From: Trebonia sp963822615
GTDB taxonomy: Bacteria; Actinomycetota; Actinomycetes; Streptosporangiales; Streptosporangiaceae
Direction of reading: 5' to 3'
DNA length: 64,000 bases
Assembly (NCBI GenBank): GCA_963822615.1
Contig: CAWGIM010000015.1
Coordinates: 124,001 to 188,000, forward strand
Notes under the pieces: model-generated
Database searches by the model: none
Told to the model about the DNA's origin: nothing
What the model saw: the letters and a program-made list of their open reading frames with translations, nothing else
Made by a program: the position numbers and the translations under genes
In this document: positions 32,867-40,198 of the stretch, piece after piece
Position numbering within the stretch: the stretch's first letter is position 1
Layout of the letters: every line of letters begins with the position of its first letter

Positions 32867-33748
32867 TCAGCCGCCGGTGGCGCTGACCTTGCCCGCGGCG
32901 AACTGGGCGCCCTGCTGGGCGGTGCCGTTGGTCGCGTACTGCAGGTGGGCGAGGATGTCCGACCCGTTGCCGCACACCGGGTCGCCGGCGTTGCAGAACT
33001 CATCGGACTTGGGGCCGTAGGCCGGGCTGTCGGCGGCGATGGTCTGGCCGGACAGCCGCAGCGGGTTGCCGAAGACCACCACCGCCCTGACCTTGGCCGC
33101 GTCGGCGGCCGGGATGACGCTGCCGGTACCCAGCGTCGTCTGGATGCCGATGGCGATGTCGGTCACGCTGGCGCCCTGCGAGTAGCCGCCGATCACGAAC
33201 TGGGTGGCCGGGCACTGGGCCGCCAGCGACACGATGTGGCTGGTCATGTCGGTCGCCCCCGGCCCGGCGCTGGCCTGCGAGACATCGGCCGCGTAGTTGA
33301 CCGCGTAGTCGGTCACCGTCTTGCCCGGCAGGTCGCTCGCCACCGCCTGGGCGAACGGGGTGCCGACGATACCGAGCCCGGGCTGCTCCCCGGTACCGCG
33401 GGCGAACACCACGTTGACATCAGGACAGGACGATGACGAGTTGGCGGCCGGGCTTGACGCGGCAACCGGGCTGGACGCGGCGGCCGGGCTGGAGGGGGCG
33501 GTTCCAGCCGCGCCCGCGGCCCGGGCCTGGCTGAGCCATGCCTGGTAAAGCTGAGCCTGACCGAGCAGGGCCTGCTTGACGTTGGCCTGGCCGAGGGCTA
33601 GCTGGCTGGGCGCTGCCAGGCTGAATCCTGCCTGGTTAGCCGCTACCGGCGGGGCTGCCGAGTGGGTGCTGACGACTACCACGGCGGCGGCCGCGGCCGC
33701 CGCCGCGATGCCGCCCGCCAGGACGGCACGGGACATGGATACGTTCAT
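32867..33748 (-). CDS. Cutinase family secreted esterase
   Basis: This exported serine esterase of about 293 aa has a signal/anchor segment near residues 8-28. A Gln/Ala-rich repeat region (LGQANVKQALLGQAQLYQAW) and a Ser/Pro/Ala linker follow, then a cutinase domain from about 120. The catalytic Ser is in GGYSQGAS, the Asp in NAGDPVCG between two cysteines, and the His in DILAHLQY; CPDVNVVFARGTGE is the oxyanion region. Members cleave cutin-like polyesters or lipids. AAAGGTGG precedes the ATG. Confidence 0.92.
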   Translation of the reverse strand: MNVSMSRAVLAGGIAAAAAAAAVVVVSTHSAAPPVAANQAGFSLAAPSQLALGQANVKQALLGQAQLYQAWLSQARAAGAAGTAPSSPAAASSPVAASSPAANSSSSCPDVNVVFARGTGEQPGLGIVGTPFAQAVASDLPGKTVTDYAVNYAADVSQASAGPGATDMTSHIVSLAAQCPATQFVIGGYSQGASVTDIAIGIQTTLGTGSVIPAADAAKVRAVVVFGNPLRLSGQTIAADSPAYGPKSDEFCNAGDPVCGNGSDILAHLQYATNGTAQQGAQFAAGKVSATGG

Positions 33749-33912
33749 GGAAACCACCTTTCGGCTGCGTCGCGTTTGGTCGCGCAACGGCAGTAAGCGG
33801 TTCCCAGAGGCCTCTGGTGTTATCTGTTTGTTATCGAGCGCTTGTCGGTACGCTACTTGGGCGGCCGGCCAAATGCACGAACGAAACCATTACGGCCGGA
33901 TCCCTGCCTGTG

Positions 33913-34929
33913 CTATCCGCCGGCCGCCAGCAGCAGGGTCTTCCCGATGACCGACCTTCCGGCCAGCGCCGCGTGCGCGTCGGCCGCCCGGCGCAGCGGG
34001 AACACCTGGCCGATGACCGGACGCAGGCGCCCGGCCGACGCCTCGGCCAGCGCCTCGCGGACCAGCTCCGCGTGCCGTCCCGGCGGGTACTGCACCTGCT
34101 CGATGCCGCGCACGGTGATGCCGCGGGCCGCGGCGTCGGCGGCGGGTACCGGGGCGAACCCGCCGCCGGGGGCGCCGTGCGCGGAGAACCGCCCGCCGTC
34201 GGCGGCGATGCCGAACGCGGCCCGGCCGAGCGGGCCGCCGACGCCGTCGAACACCACCTGCGGGCCGTCGCCGCCGCAGGCGCCGGCCACCTGGGCGGTC
34301 CAGTCGGCCGCGCCGTAGTCGACGACCGCGGTCACGCCGCTACCGCGGATCGCGGCCAGCTTCTCCGCCCGCCGGGGGGCGCCGTCGAGCCGGGCCGCGC
34401 CGATCACCCGCGCGCCCGCGGCCCGGCATAGCTGCGCGAGCAGCAGCGCCATCCCGCCCGCGGCGCCGACCAGCAGCACCGTGTCCCCCGGGTTGACCGG
34501 CGTCCCGGCCAGCAGCCCGAGGGCAGTGGCGCCGTCGTGCAGCAGCGCCGCCGCCGTCTTGGCGTCCGTCTCCGCCGGCACGGCCACCAGCCGGTCAGCG
34601 GGCAGCCGCACCCGTTCGGAATAGCCTTCTGAGCCGCCGTGCGGACCGGTTCGCGCGACCACCAGCCGGCCCGCCCACGCGGGGTCGGCCCCGTCGCCGA
34701 CCGCGGCTACCCGGCCGGCCACCCCGTTGCCCGGGATGTACGGCGGGCGCTGCGGGAAATAGTCGCGGGCCCGGCCGGAGCGGATCATCGTGTCCACGAA
34801 CAGCACGTCAGCGGCGATCACGGCGATGACGACCTCGCCCGGGCCCGGCTCCGGGGCGGGCAGCGAGACCGGGACGAGTACCTCGGGGCCGCCGAACTCC
34901 CGTACCTGGACCGCGGTGACGCCGCTCAT
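33913..34929 (-). CDS. Zinc-free MDR family oxidoreductase (quinone reductase-like)
   Basis: This 338-aa medium-chain dehydrogenase/reductase has a GroES-like N-terminus (PEPGPGEVVIAVIAADV) and a Rossmann domain with VLLVGAAGGMALLLAQLCRA. It lacks the cysteine clusters of zinc alcohol dehydrogenases, which places it with NADPH:quinone reductases. ATG 34929 overlaps the stop of the PPOX gene as ATGA, so both are translated from one mRNA behind the MerR-type promoter at 35388-35418. Confidence 0.9.
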   Translation of the reverse strand: MSGVTAVQVREFGGPEVLVPVSLPAPEPGPGEVVIAVIAADVLFVDTMIRSGRARDYFPQRPPYIPGNGVAGRVAAVGDGADPAWAGRLVVARTGPHGGSEGYSERVRLPADRLVAVPAETDAKTAAALLHDGATALGLLAGTPVNPGDTVLLVGAAGGMALLLAQLCRAAGARVIGAARLDGAPRRAEKLAAIRGSGVTAVVDYGAADWTAQVAGACGGDGPQVVFDGVGGPLGRAAFGIAADGGRFSAHGAPGGGFAPVPAADAAARGITVRGIEQVQYPPGRHAELVREALAEASAGRLRPVIGQVFPLRRAADAHAALAGRSVIGKTLLLAAGG

Positions 34930-35381
34930 TCCGGCCACCGCGCGCGGTGCACCGGGTCGCCGCCGACGTCCCGGGCCTGCAGCCCCGGCCAGTCCGGGTC
35001 GACGTTGTAGGCGAGGACGCGCCGCGGGTGAATCCGGATAATCTCCGGCGCGAGGTGACCGTCGGCCGCGGGCTGGCCGGCGACGGTCTCGGCGATGACG
35101 GTCTCGGCCGGGCCGCGGACCTCCAGGAAGCGGACGCCCGCGGCCCCGTCGGCCGGCCGGGGCTGGTCGTCGGCCACGAACGCCACCCGCGGGTTCTGCT
35201 GGACGTTGCGGTACTTGGCGCTGCCCGCCATGTTGAACCCGGAGATGTCGATGGTGCCGAGCCGCTCGTTGTAGCTGAAGCCGACCGGCTTGACCTGCGG
35301 GGTGCCGTCGGGGGCGACGGTGGCCAGCCGCCCGTGGGACTGGGTGGCCAGGAAGTGCTGCTCTGCCTCGGTGAGGGTCAT
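34926..35381 (-). CDS. PPOX-class F420-dependent oxidoreductase
   Basis: This 151-aa split-barrel flavin/deazaflavin protein starts LTEAEQHFLATQSHGRLATVAPDGTPQVKPVGF, the usual opening of PPOX-class F420-dependent enzymes. It also has SAKYRNVQQNPRVAFVADD and IIRIHPRRVLAYNVDPDW at the C-terminus. Such enzymes use reduced F420 to reduce quinones, biliverdin or xenobiotics. It is the first gene of a two-gene redox operon with the MDR reductase. The ATG lies 6 nt after a -10 box with no RBS, indicating leaderless translation. Confidence 0.9.
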   Translation of the reverse strand: MTLTEAEQHFLATQSHGRLATVAPDGTPQVKPVGFSYNERLGTIDISGFNMAGSAKYRNVQQNPRVAFVADDQPRPADGAAGVRFLEVRGPAETVIAETVAGQPAADGHLAPEIIRIHPRRVLAYNVDPDWPGLQARDVGGDPVHRARWPE

Positions 35382-35387
35382 GCGGCT

Positions 35388-35418
35388 ACGCTAAAACTTC
35401 AACCTCGGTTGAAGTCAA
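35388..35418 (-). promoter_or_regulatory. MerR/SoxR-type promoter with 19-nt spacer and internal palindrome
   Basis: On the minus strand TTGACT (35418-35413) and TAGCGT (35393-35388) are separated by 19 nt. A dyad ACTTCAACC-N2-GGTTGAAGT (35396-35415) fills the spacer. Long spacers with a central dyad are the hallmark of MerR-family control, and CTTCAA-N6-TTGAAG resembles SoxR boxes. The -10 box ends 6 nt before the PPOX start codon. Confidence 0.7.
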
Positions 35419-35447
35419 CGGCGGCTGGCGGCCCGGCTGCGGGCAAG

Positions 35448-36467
35448 TCAGGCGGCTGCGCGTTCGGCCATCGGCCGGCGCCGGGCTGGGAGCAGCAGGG
35501 CGGGCGGGCGGTAGTCCTGGTCAAGCGGGCCGGCGTCGGTCCCCGGCGGGACGATCTGGTCGATCTGGTCGAGGATGTCGTCCGTCAGCCTGACGTCGGC
35601 CGCGGCCAGCAGGTCATCGAGCTGCTCCATGGTGTGCGGCCCGATGATGGCGCTGGTCACGCCGGGATGGGCGATCGCGAAGGCCAGGGCCAGGTGCGTC
35701 ATCGGCAGGCCTGCCTGCTCAGCCAGCGGGATGAGCTGCTCGACCGCGTCGATCCGGTGCTCGTCGTTCAGGTGCCGGAGGAGGTGCGCCCGGCGCAGGT
35801 CGCCCTGCTGGCCCCGGCGGACGCGGCCGGTGAGCATCCCCTGCCCCAGCGGCCCCCACACCAGGATGCCCATCCCGTAGCGCTGCGCGACCGGCAGCAC
35901 CTCGCGCTCGATGCCGCGGCTGAGGATCGAGTACGGCGGCTGCTCGGCCCGGAAGCGCTCCAGGCCGCGCCGCTCGGCGACCCACTGGGCTTCGACGATG
36001 TCGGAGGCGGGCAGCCCGGAGGTGCCGGCCGTGCGGATCTTCCCGCTCCGGATCAGGTCCGACAGCGCGGACAGGGTCTCCTCGATGTCGGTTGCCGGAT
36101 CCGGGCGGTGGACCTGGTACAGGTCGATGTAGTCGGTTTGCAAGCGGCGCAGCGAGTTCTCGACCGCGGTCATGATCCAGCGCCGCGAGGCTCCCCGGTG
36201 GTTGGGGTCGTCGTCGACCGGGCGGCTGAACTTGGTCGCCAGCACGACCTGGTCGCGGCGACCCTTGAGCGCCTGGCCCAGCACTACTTCGGACTCGCCG
36301 TAGGCGTCGGCGGTGTCGACGAAGTTGATTCCCGCGTCGAGCGCCTTGTGGATGACGCGGACCGAGTCGTCGCGGTCGGCGTTGCCGATGTACGTGCCAA
36401 GGGCCAGCGTGCCGAGTGCGTAGGGGCTGACCTTGATCCCGGTCCGCCCGAGGGTGCGGTACTGCAT
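35448..36467 (-). CDS. Aldo/keto reductase (YajO/general stress type)
   Basis: This 339-aa AKR begins MQYRTLGRTGIKVSPYALGTL, the usual start of the family. It has GINFVDTADAYGESE (catalytic Asp and Tyr), VVLATKFS (Lys), the LYQVHRPDP (His) strand, and SAIIGPHTMEQLDDLL near the C-terminus for NADPH binding. AGGAG lies 8 nt before ATG 36467. It is divergent from a TetR gene with two operator copies between them, so regulation by that TetR protein is likely. Confidence 0.93.
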   Translation of the reverse strand: MQYRTLGRTGIKVSPYALGTLALGTYIGNADRDDSVRVIHKALDAGINFVDTADAYGESEVVLGQALKGRRDQVVLATKFSRPVDDDPNHRGASRRWIMTAVENSLRRLQTDYIDLYQVHRPDPATDIEETLSALSDLIRSGKIRTAGTSGLPASDIVEAQWVAERRGLERFRAEQPPYSILSRGIEREVLPVAQRYGMGILVWGPLGQGMLTGRVRRGQQGDLRRAHLLRHLNDEHRIDAVEQLIPLAEQAGLPMTHLALAFAIAHPGVTSAIIGPHTMEQLDDLLAAADVRLTDDILDQIDQIVPPGTDAGPLDQDYRPPALLLPARRRPMAERAAA

Positions 36468-36535
36468 GCGGTCGCTCCTGAGGTCGTCGCCGGTGGCAGG
36501 GCAGGCGCTTTCGCCGTGCCGTACGCTGAGACTAA

Positions 36536-36573
36536 ACGGAATGTCTTTCCAGAACTATACGGAATGACTTTCC
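36536..36573. promoter_or_regulatory. Two direct copies of a dyad operator between AKR and TetR genes
   Basis: ACGGAATGTCTTTCC (36536-36550) and ACGGAATGACTTTCC (36559-36573) differ at one base and start 23 bp apart. Each has GGAA/TTCC dyad symmetry. They lie in the divergent promoter region and are candidate sites for the adjacent TetR protein. Confidence 0.7.
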
Positions 36574-36596
36574 GCTTATGCAAGCGGAGGACTGGC

Positions 36597-37256
36597 GTGA
36601 CCGACAACCTTGCCTCGCCCGGTGGCCGGGCCGGACAGCACGGGCCGGAGCAGCCGGAGAGCCCGGCGGCCGGAAGCGCGCGGCGCCAGCTGCGGGCCGA
36701 CGCGCAGCGCAACGTCAGCTCGCTGCTGGCCGCGGCGAAATCGGTGTTCGCCACGTCCGGGGTGGACGCGCCCGCCAAGGAGATCGCTGACCTGGCCGGG
36801 GTCGGGGTGGGAACCCTCTACCGGCACTTCCCGCGGCGCTCGGACCTGGTCGCGTCCGTCCTCCAGCAGGAGATCGACGCCTGCGCCGATGCGGCCGGGG
36901 CCCTCGCGGCGGCCCATGAGCCCGCCGCCGCGCTCACCCAGTGGCTGCTGCGGTACACCCGGCTCCTCGCCGCCAAGCGAGGCCTGGCCGCCGTCCTGCA
37001 CTCGGGCGACCCGGCCTTCGACGCGCTGCCCGGCTATTTTTACCAGCGGCTCGGGCAGGCCCTCGGCGCGCTGCTGGCCGCAGCGGCGGCCGACGGCGCC
37101 ATCCGGGCCGATGTCGGCGCCGGCGACCTGCTGCGGGCGGTCGCCCTGCTGTGCCAGCCGGTGTCGGATGAAGGGCTTGCCTACAGCCAGCGCATGGTCG
37201 CGCTGCTGGTCGACGGGTTGCGCTACGGGGCCGGAGCGGCGCCGCCGCGCTGCTGA
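36597..37256 (+). CDS. TetR family regulator
   Basis: This 219-aa protein has a TetR HTH at about 35-80 (VSSLLAAAKSVFATSGVDAPAKEIADLAGVGVGTLYRHFPRRSDLV, read in parts) after a Pro/Gly-rich leader, and the helical C-terminal domain common to repressors near AKR genes (LHSGDPAFDALPGYFYQRLGQALGALL). GTG 36597 is chosen for GGAGGA 5 nt upstream; the frame is open far upstream but that part is the shadow of opposite-strand genes. Probable repressor of the divergent aldo/keto reductase and itself. Confidence 0.92.
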   Translation: MTDNLASPGGRAGQHGPEQPESPAAGSARRQLRADAQRNVSSLLAAAKSVFATSGVDAPAKEIADLAGVGVGTLYRHFPRRSDLVASVLQQEIDACADAAGALAAAHEPAAALTQWLLRYTRLLAAKRGLAAVLHSGDPAFDALPGYFYQRLGQALGALLAAAAADGAIRADVGAGDLLRAVALLCQPVSDEGLAYSQRMVALLVDGLRYGAGAAPPRC

Positions 37257-37267
37257 CGCCGGTGCGC

Positions 37268-38017
37268 CTAGCCGGCCGGCTGCCCGTCCGCGGTAAACCC
37301 GGCCAGGGCCGGGGCCACCACGTCCTCGACCCGGTCCCGGCGCGCGTGCAGGTCCCACAGGCGGTCGGCCAGGTCTGCCGCCGTCACCAGCGCCCGCGGC
37401 TGGCTGCCGACGGCCGGCCCGGCCTGGCGGCGGTGGGTCTGGCTGTTCTCGATCGTCGCGCCGATCAGCAGCGCGCCCGCGTAGACGCCGGTCTCCCGCA
37501 GCGCCGAGTTCAGCGTGTGGACATAGCTGCGCAGGCCGGACAGCGCGATCCCGCCCGCCGCCAGGGCCGGGATCGGGTACCTGGCCGCCGCGCCCATGGC
37601 GAACAGCAGCCCGCCGTTCCCCCGTTCCCGCATCCCCGGCAGCACCCGTCGCACCAGGGCGACCGGGGCCAGCAGGTAGAGGTCGAGCAGCGGGCGGACC
37701 GTCTCCGGGTCGAGTTCAAGCGGGCCCGCGAACCGGCGGCCGGGGCTGCGGCCGGGCGTCGGGCTGTGCTCAAGCACGTCGACCGGGCCAAGCCGGGACT
37801 CGATCTGGTCGGCCGCCCGCAGCGCGGCCGACTGGTCGGCGATGTCGGCCGGGAACCCGGCCGCCTCGATCCCGGCCGCGGTCAGCTCGCTGACCATGCC
37901 GCCCAGCCGGTCCCGGCTGCGCGCCACCAGGGCGACCCGGAAGCCTTCCCGGCCGAACCGCCGGGCCACCGCCATTCCCAGGGCCGGGCCGGCCCCGTAG
38001 ACCGCGATTGTCGGCAT
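37268..38017 (-). CDS. Atypical SDR family protein lacking the YxxxK pair
   Basis: This 249-aa Rossmann protein has the nucleotide-binding start IAVYGAGPALGMAVARRFGREGF and the SDR layout up to LLFAMGAAARYPIPALAAGGIALSGLRSYV. At the position of the catalytic Tyr-xxx-Lys it reads G-I-A-L, so both residues are missing. It may bind a nucleotide without SDR chemistry. ATG 38017 is preferred over 38029 because GGAGG lies 5 nt upstream. It is divergent from a TetR gene across a strong palindrome. Confidence 0.82.
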   Translation of the reverse strand: MPTIAVYGAGPALGMAVARRFGREGFRVALVARSRDRLGGMVSELTAAGIEAAGFPADIADQSAALRAADQIESRLGPVDVLEHSPTPGRSPGRRFAGPLELDPETVRPLLDLYLLAPVALVRRVLPGMRERGNGGLLFAMGAAARYPIPALAAGGIALSGLRSYVHTLNSALRETGVYAGALLIGATIENSQTHRRQAGPAVGSQPRALVTAADLADRLWDLHARRDRVEDVVAPALAGFTADGQPAG

Positions 38018-38028
38018 GCGTGCCTCCA

Positions 38029-38056
38029 TTAAGTTGAGGTTTGTCTCAACTTAATT
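38029..38056. promoter_or_regulatory. 28-bp palindromic operator between SDR and TetR genes
   Basis: ATTAAGTTGAG and CTCAACTTAAT are perfect 11-bp arms around a 6-nt centre. The site is placed to control both divergent genes. The TetR gene has TAAGCT 5-6 nt before its ATG 38105, another leaderless-type arrangement. Confidence 0.75.
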
Positions 38057-38104
38057 TAGCACAAGGTGAGGGCATCCTCAGGTTAGTCGCCGTAAGCTCG
38101 CGGC

Positions 38105-38734
38105 ATGACGACGGTGCGCCCGCTGCGCCAGGACGCCGCCCGCAACCGGGAGCGCCTGGTGGCGGCGGCCCGTGACGTGTTCAGCCGCAAGGGCCTTGAC
38201 GCGCCGCTGGAGGAGATCGCCCGGGCAGCGGGCGTCGCGATCGGAACCCTCTACAACCGCTTTCCCGCCCGGGGCGACCTGGTCGACGCGGCCCTCGCCC
38301 CGCTGGCCGAGCGGGCGGCGGACATCGCCGAGCGGGCGGCGGGCGCGAGCGACCCGTGGGACGGGTTCGCGTCCTTCATGGCAGGCATCTGCGAGCTGCT
38401 GGCCGCCGACCGGGGCTACGCGGACGTGCAGCGCTCCCGGCTGGCCGGCACGCCGGCGATCGACGCCGCCTTGCGGCGGATGTCGTTGCTGAAGGCGCAG
38501 ATCGTGACCCGGGCCAAGGCCGCGGGCGAGCTGCGGGACGACGTCGAGTCCGCTGACCTGGTCCTCCTTTTCTGGGGGATCGCCGCCATCGCCGACGCCA
38601 CCCGTGCGGTCGCCCCGGACGCGTGGCGGCGGCAACTGGCGCTGCTGCTCGACGGCCTGCGCCCGGCGGCCGCGAACCCGCTCCCGCGACCGCCGCTGAC
38701 CGCGGCCGAGCTGCGCCGCGCGGCGACCGCTTAG
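38105..38734 (+). CDS. TetR family regulator
   Basis: This 209-aa repressor has a TetR HTH at about 14-60 (RLVAAARDVFSRKGLDAPLEEIARAAGVAIGTLYNRFPARGDLV, read in parts) and a C-terminal domain of the TetR_C type seen in regulators of SDR genes (FASFMAGICELLAADRGYADV). It is divergent from the atypical SDR gene and the 28-bp palindrome lies between them. Its end overlaps the convergent TerC gene by 4 nt. Confidence 0.93.
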   Translation: MTTVRPLRQDAARNRERLVAAARDVFSRKGLDAPLEEIARAAGVAIGTLYNRFPARGDLVDAALAPLAERAADIAERAAGASDPWDGFASFMAGICELLAADRGYADVQRSRLAGTPAIDAALRRMSLLKAQIVTRAKAAGELRDDVESADLVLLFWGIAAIADATRAVAPDAWRRQLALLLDGLRPAAANPLPRPPLTAAELRRAATA

Positions 38735-39750
38735 CCGCTCCCTGGCCCGCCCGACCGGGCGTCCGCCTTGGCGAGCTGGGCGGCCTGCCCGGCGGGCCCG
38801 GCCTGCCCGGCGGGCCCGGCCTGCCCGGCGGGACCGGCCGGGTGGCGGCGCTGGTCGCGCAGTGACGCCACCGTCACGACCGCCAGCACGGCGGCGATGA
38901 AGGCCGGCGCCGACCAGACCGGGAACTCCCACACGTCGGCCAGCAGCAGCTTGACCGCGACCGCGGCGAGGATCACGGCCAGCCCGGGCTGCAGGTAGCG
39001 GAGCCGGGCGGCCGCCCCGGCGAGCAGGAAGTACAGCGCCCGCAGGCCGAGCAGCGCGAACACGTTGGACGTGTAGACGATGAAGGGGTCGGTGGTCACC
39101 GCGAGGACGGCCGGGATCGAGTCAACCGCGAAGATGATGTCGGCCGCCTCCACCACGACCAGCGCGAGCAGCAGCGGGGTGGCCAGCAGGCGGCCGCCGC
39201 CGCGGACCAGGAACCGCTGGCCGTGCAGCTGCCCGCTGACCGGCAGCCGCCGCCGCAGCCAGCGCAGCAGGCGCGGCTCCTGGCCGGCCTGGTCGCTGTC
39301 GCCGCGTAGCAGGTTGACCGCGGCGACCAGCAGCACGGCGCCGAACAGGTAGCTGACCGGGTGGAAGGCGTCGAGCACGGCGATGCCGGCCGCGATGAAC
39401 GCGGCCCGCATCAGCAGGGCACCGAAGACGCCGAACATCAGCACCCGGTGCTGGTAGCGGGCCGGGATGGCGAGCGCGGAGAAGATGGCGGCGAACAGGA
39501 AGACGTTGTCGACCGACAGGCTCTTCTCGATCAGGTATCCCGCCAGGTAGGCCTGGGCGGTGCCCCCGCCCGCCCAGGCCCACAGCAGGCCGCCGAAGCC
39601 CAGTCCGATGACGATCCAGACGGCGCTCCAGGCGGCGGCCGTGCGCAGCGGCACCTCACGTGCCCGTCGCTGCAGCACGAGCATGTCCACTGCCAGCATC
39701 GCGATCACGAAGGCGAGGAACACCGGCCACGCCCACAGCGGAGCGTTCAC
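38731..39750 (-). CDS. TerC family integral membrane protein
   Basis: TerC proteins are polytopic membrane proteins implicated in tellurium resistance and manganese export. The 339-aa protein has about 8-9 hydrophobic segments, the charged family signatures FVIAMLAVDMLVLQRR, EKSLSVDNVFLFAAIFS and DIIFAVDSIPAVLAVTTDPFIV, and conserved acidic residues within membrane helices. The C-terminus carries a short collagen-like GPAGQA repeat tail. GTG 39750 is chosen for GGGG about 7 nt upstream and homology-like start VNAPLWAWPVF. A structured leader lies upstream. Confidence 0.92.
   Translation of the reverse strand: MNAPLWAWPVFLAFVIAMLAVDMLVLQRRAREVPLRTAAAWSAVWIVIGLGFGGLLWAWAGGGTAQAYLAGYLIEKSLSVDNVFLFAAIFSALAIPARYQHRVLMFGVFGALLMRAAFIAAGIAVLDAFHPVSYLFGAVLLVAAVNLLRGDSDQAGQEPRLLRWLRRRLPVSGQLHGQRFLVRGGGRLLATPLLLALVVVEAADIIFAVDSIPAVLAVTTDPFIVYTSNVFALLGLRALYFLLAGAAARLRYLQPGLAVILAAVAVKLLLADVWEFPVWSAPAFIAAVLAVVTVASLRDQRRHPAGPAGQAGPAGQAGPAGQAAQLAKADARSGGPGSG
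38782..38835 (-). repeat. 18-bp tandem repeat (3 units) in the terC-like gene
   Basis: Three consecutive copies of an 18-bp unit built on ggcctgcccggcgggccc, the third with one change, encode AGPAGQ units in the cytoplasmic tail of the TerC protein. Confidence 0.75.
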
Positions 39751-39813
39751 CGGCTGCCCCTTCCCTGGCGGTGTGTCACGAGATCCAGGTTCGGCCGCGG
39801 GTGTGCAGGAACG

Positions 39814-39870
39814 GCCGGCGGCGCGTGCAGACGCGATGGAGACGGTCTCCATCTCGGCTGCACCGCCGGC
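39814..39870 (-). ncRNA. Structured 5' leader of the terC-like gene (possible riboswitch)
   Basis: Three stacked helices fold here: GCCGGCG/CGCCGGC (39814-39820, 39864-39870), GTGCAG/CTGCAC (39825-39830, 39858-39863) and GATGGAGAC/GTCTCCATC (39835-39843, 39845-39853), with small internal loops. It lies 64-120 nt upstream of the TerC start. TerC genes often carry the manganese yybP-ykoY riboswitch, but I do not see its full consensus. Confidence 0.4.
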
Positions 39871-39939
39871 ACACGGCGCCTCCCCGGCGGCCGGCCATGA
39901 CTGGGGATGACGACGGACGCGAGGTGAGGTAATGGCGGG

Positions 39940-40068
39940 TCATCGGCGGCGCCGCGCGGGCGGGCGGCGGGCCGTGCGGCGGGCACGCAGCAGCCGGGCG
40001 CAGAGCACGGCCAGGCAGACGGCGAAGATGATCCACGGTGCCACCAGGATGAGGTCGCTTCCAGTCAT
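39940..40068 (-). CDS. Small single-pass membrane protein (42 aa)
   Basis: ATG 40068, preceded by GGGAAG, opens a 42-codon frame. The product has one clear hydrophobic helix (LILVAPWIIFAVCLAVLCARLL, residues about 6-27) followed by a very basic Arg-rich tail, fitting a small inner-membrane protein. It lies upstream of the TerC leader and is divergent from the response regulator. No family is recognised. Confidence 0.45.
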   Translation of the reverse strand: MTGSDLILVAPWIIFAVCLAVLCARLLRARRTARRPPARRRR

Positions 40069-40198
40069 CTTCCCTGCCCTATGCTGCGGTGCTAGCGGTG
40101 TCGCGGCTGGTACCAGTGCACCGCGCGAGCGTGCCCGCCCGGTGCAGTTGTCATGGTGACGGTGTGAAGGCGCGCCACGGGCGGCGACGGGAGGCGCG

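Noticed and set aside
34947..36596. Very long open frame upstream of the TetR gene on the plus strand
   Set aside because: It is the antisense shadow of the PPOX and aldo/keto reductase genes. The TetR gene has its own GTG with GGAGGA.
39751..39930. Calling the TerC leader a yybP-ykoY riboswitch outright
   Set aside because: The GGGGAG element occurs, but the full conserved core is not recognisable by eye. It is listed only as a structured leader.
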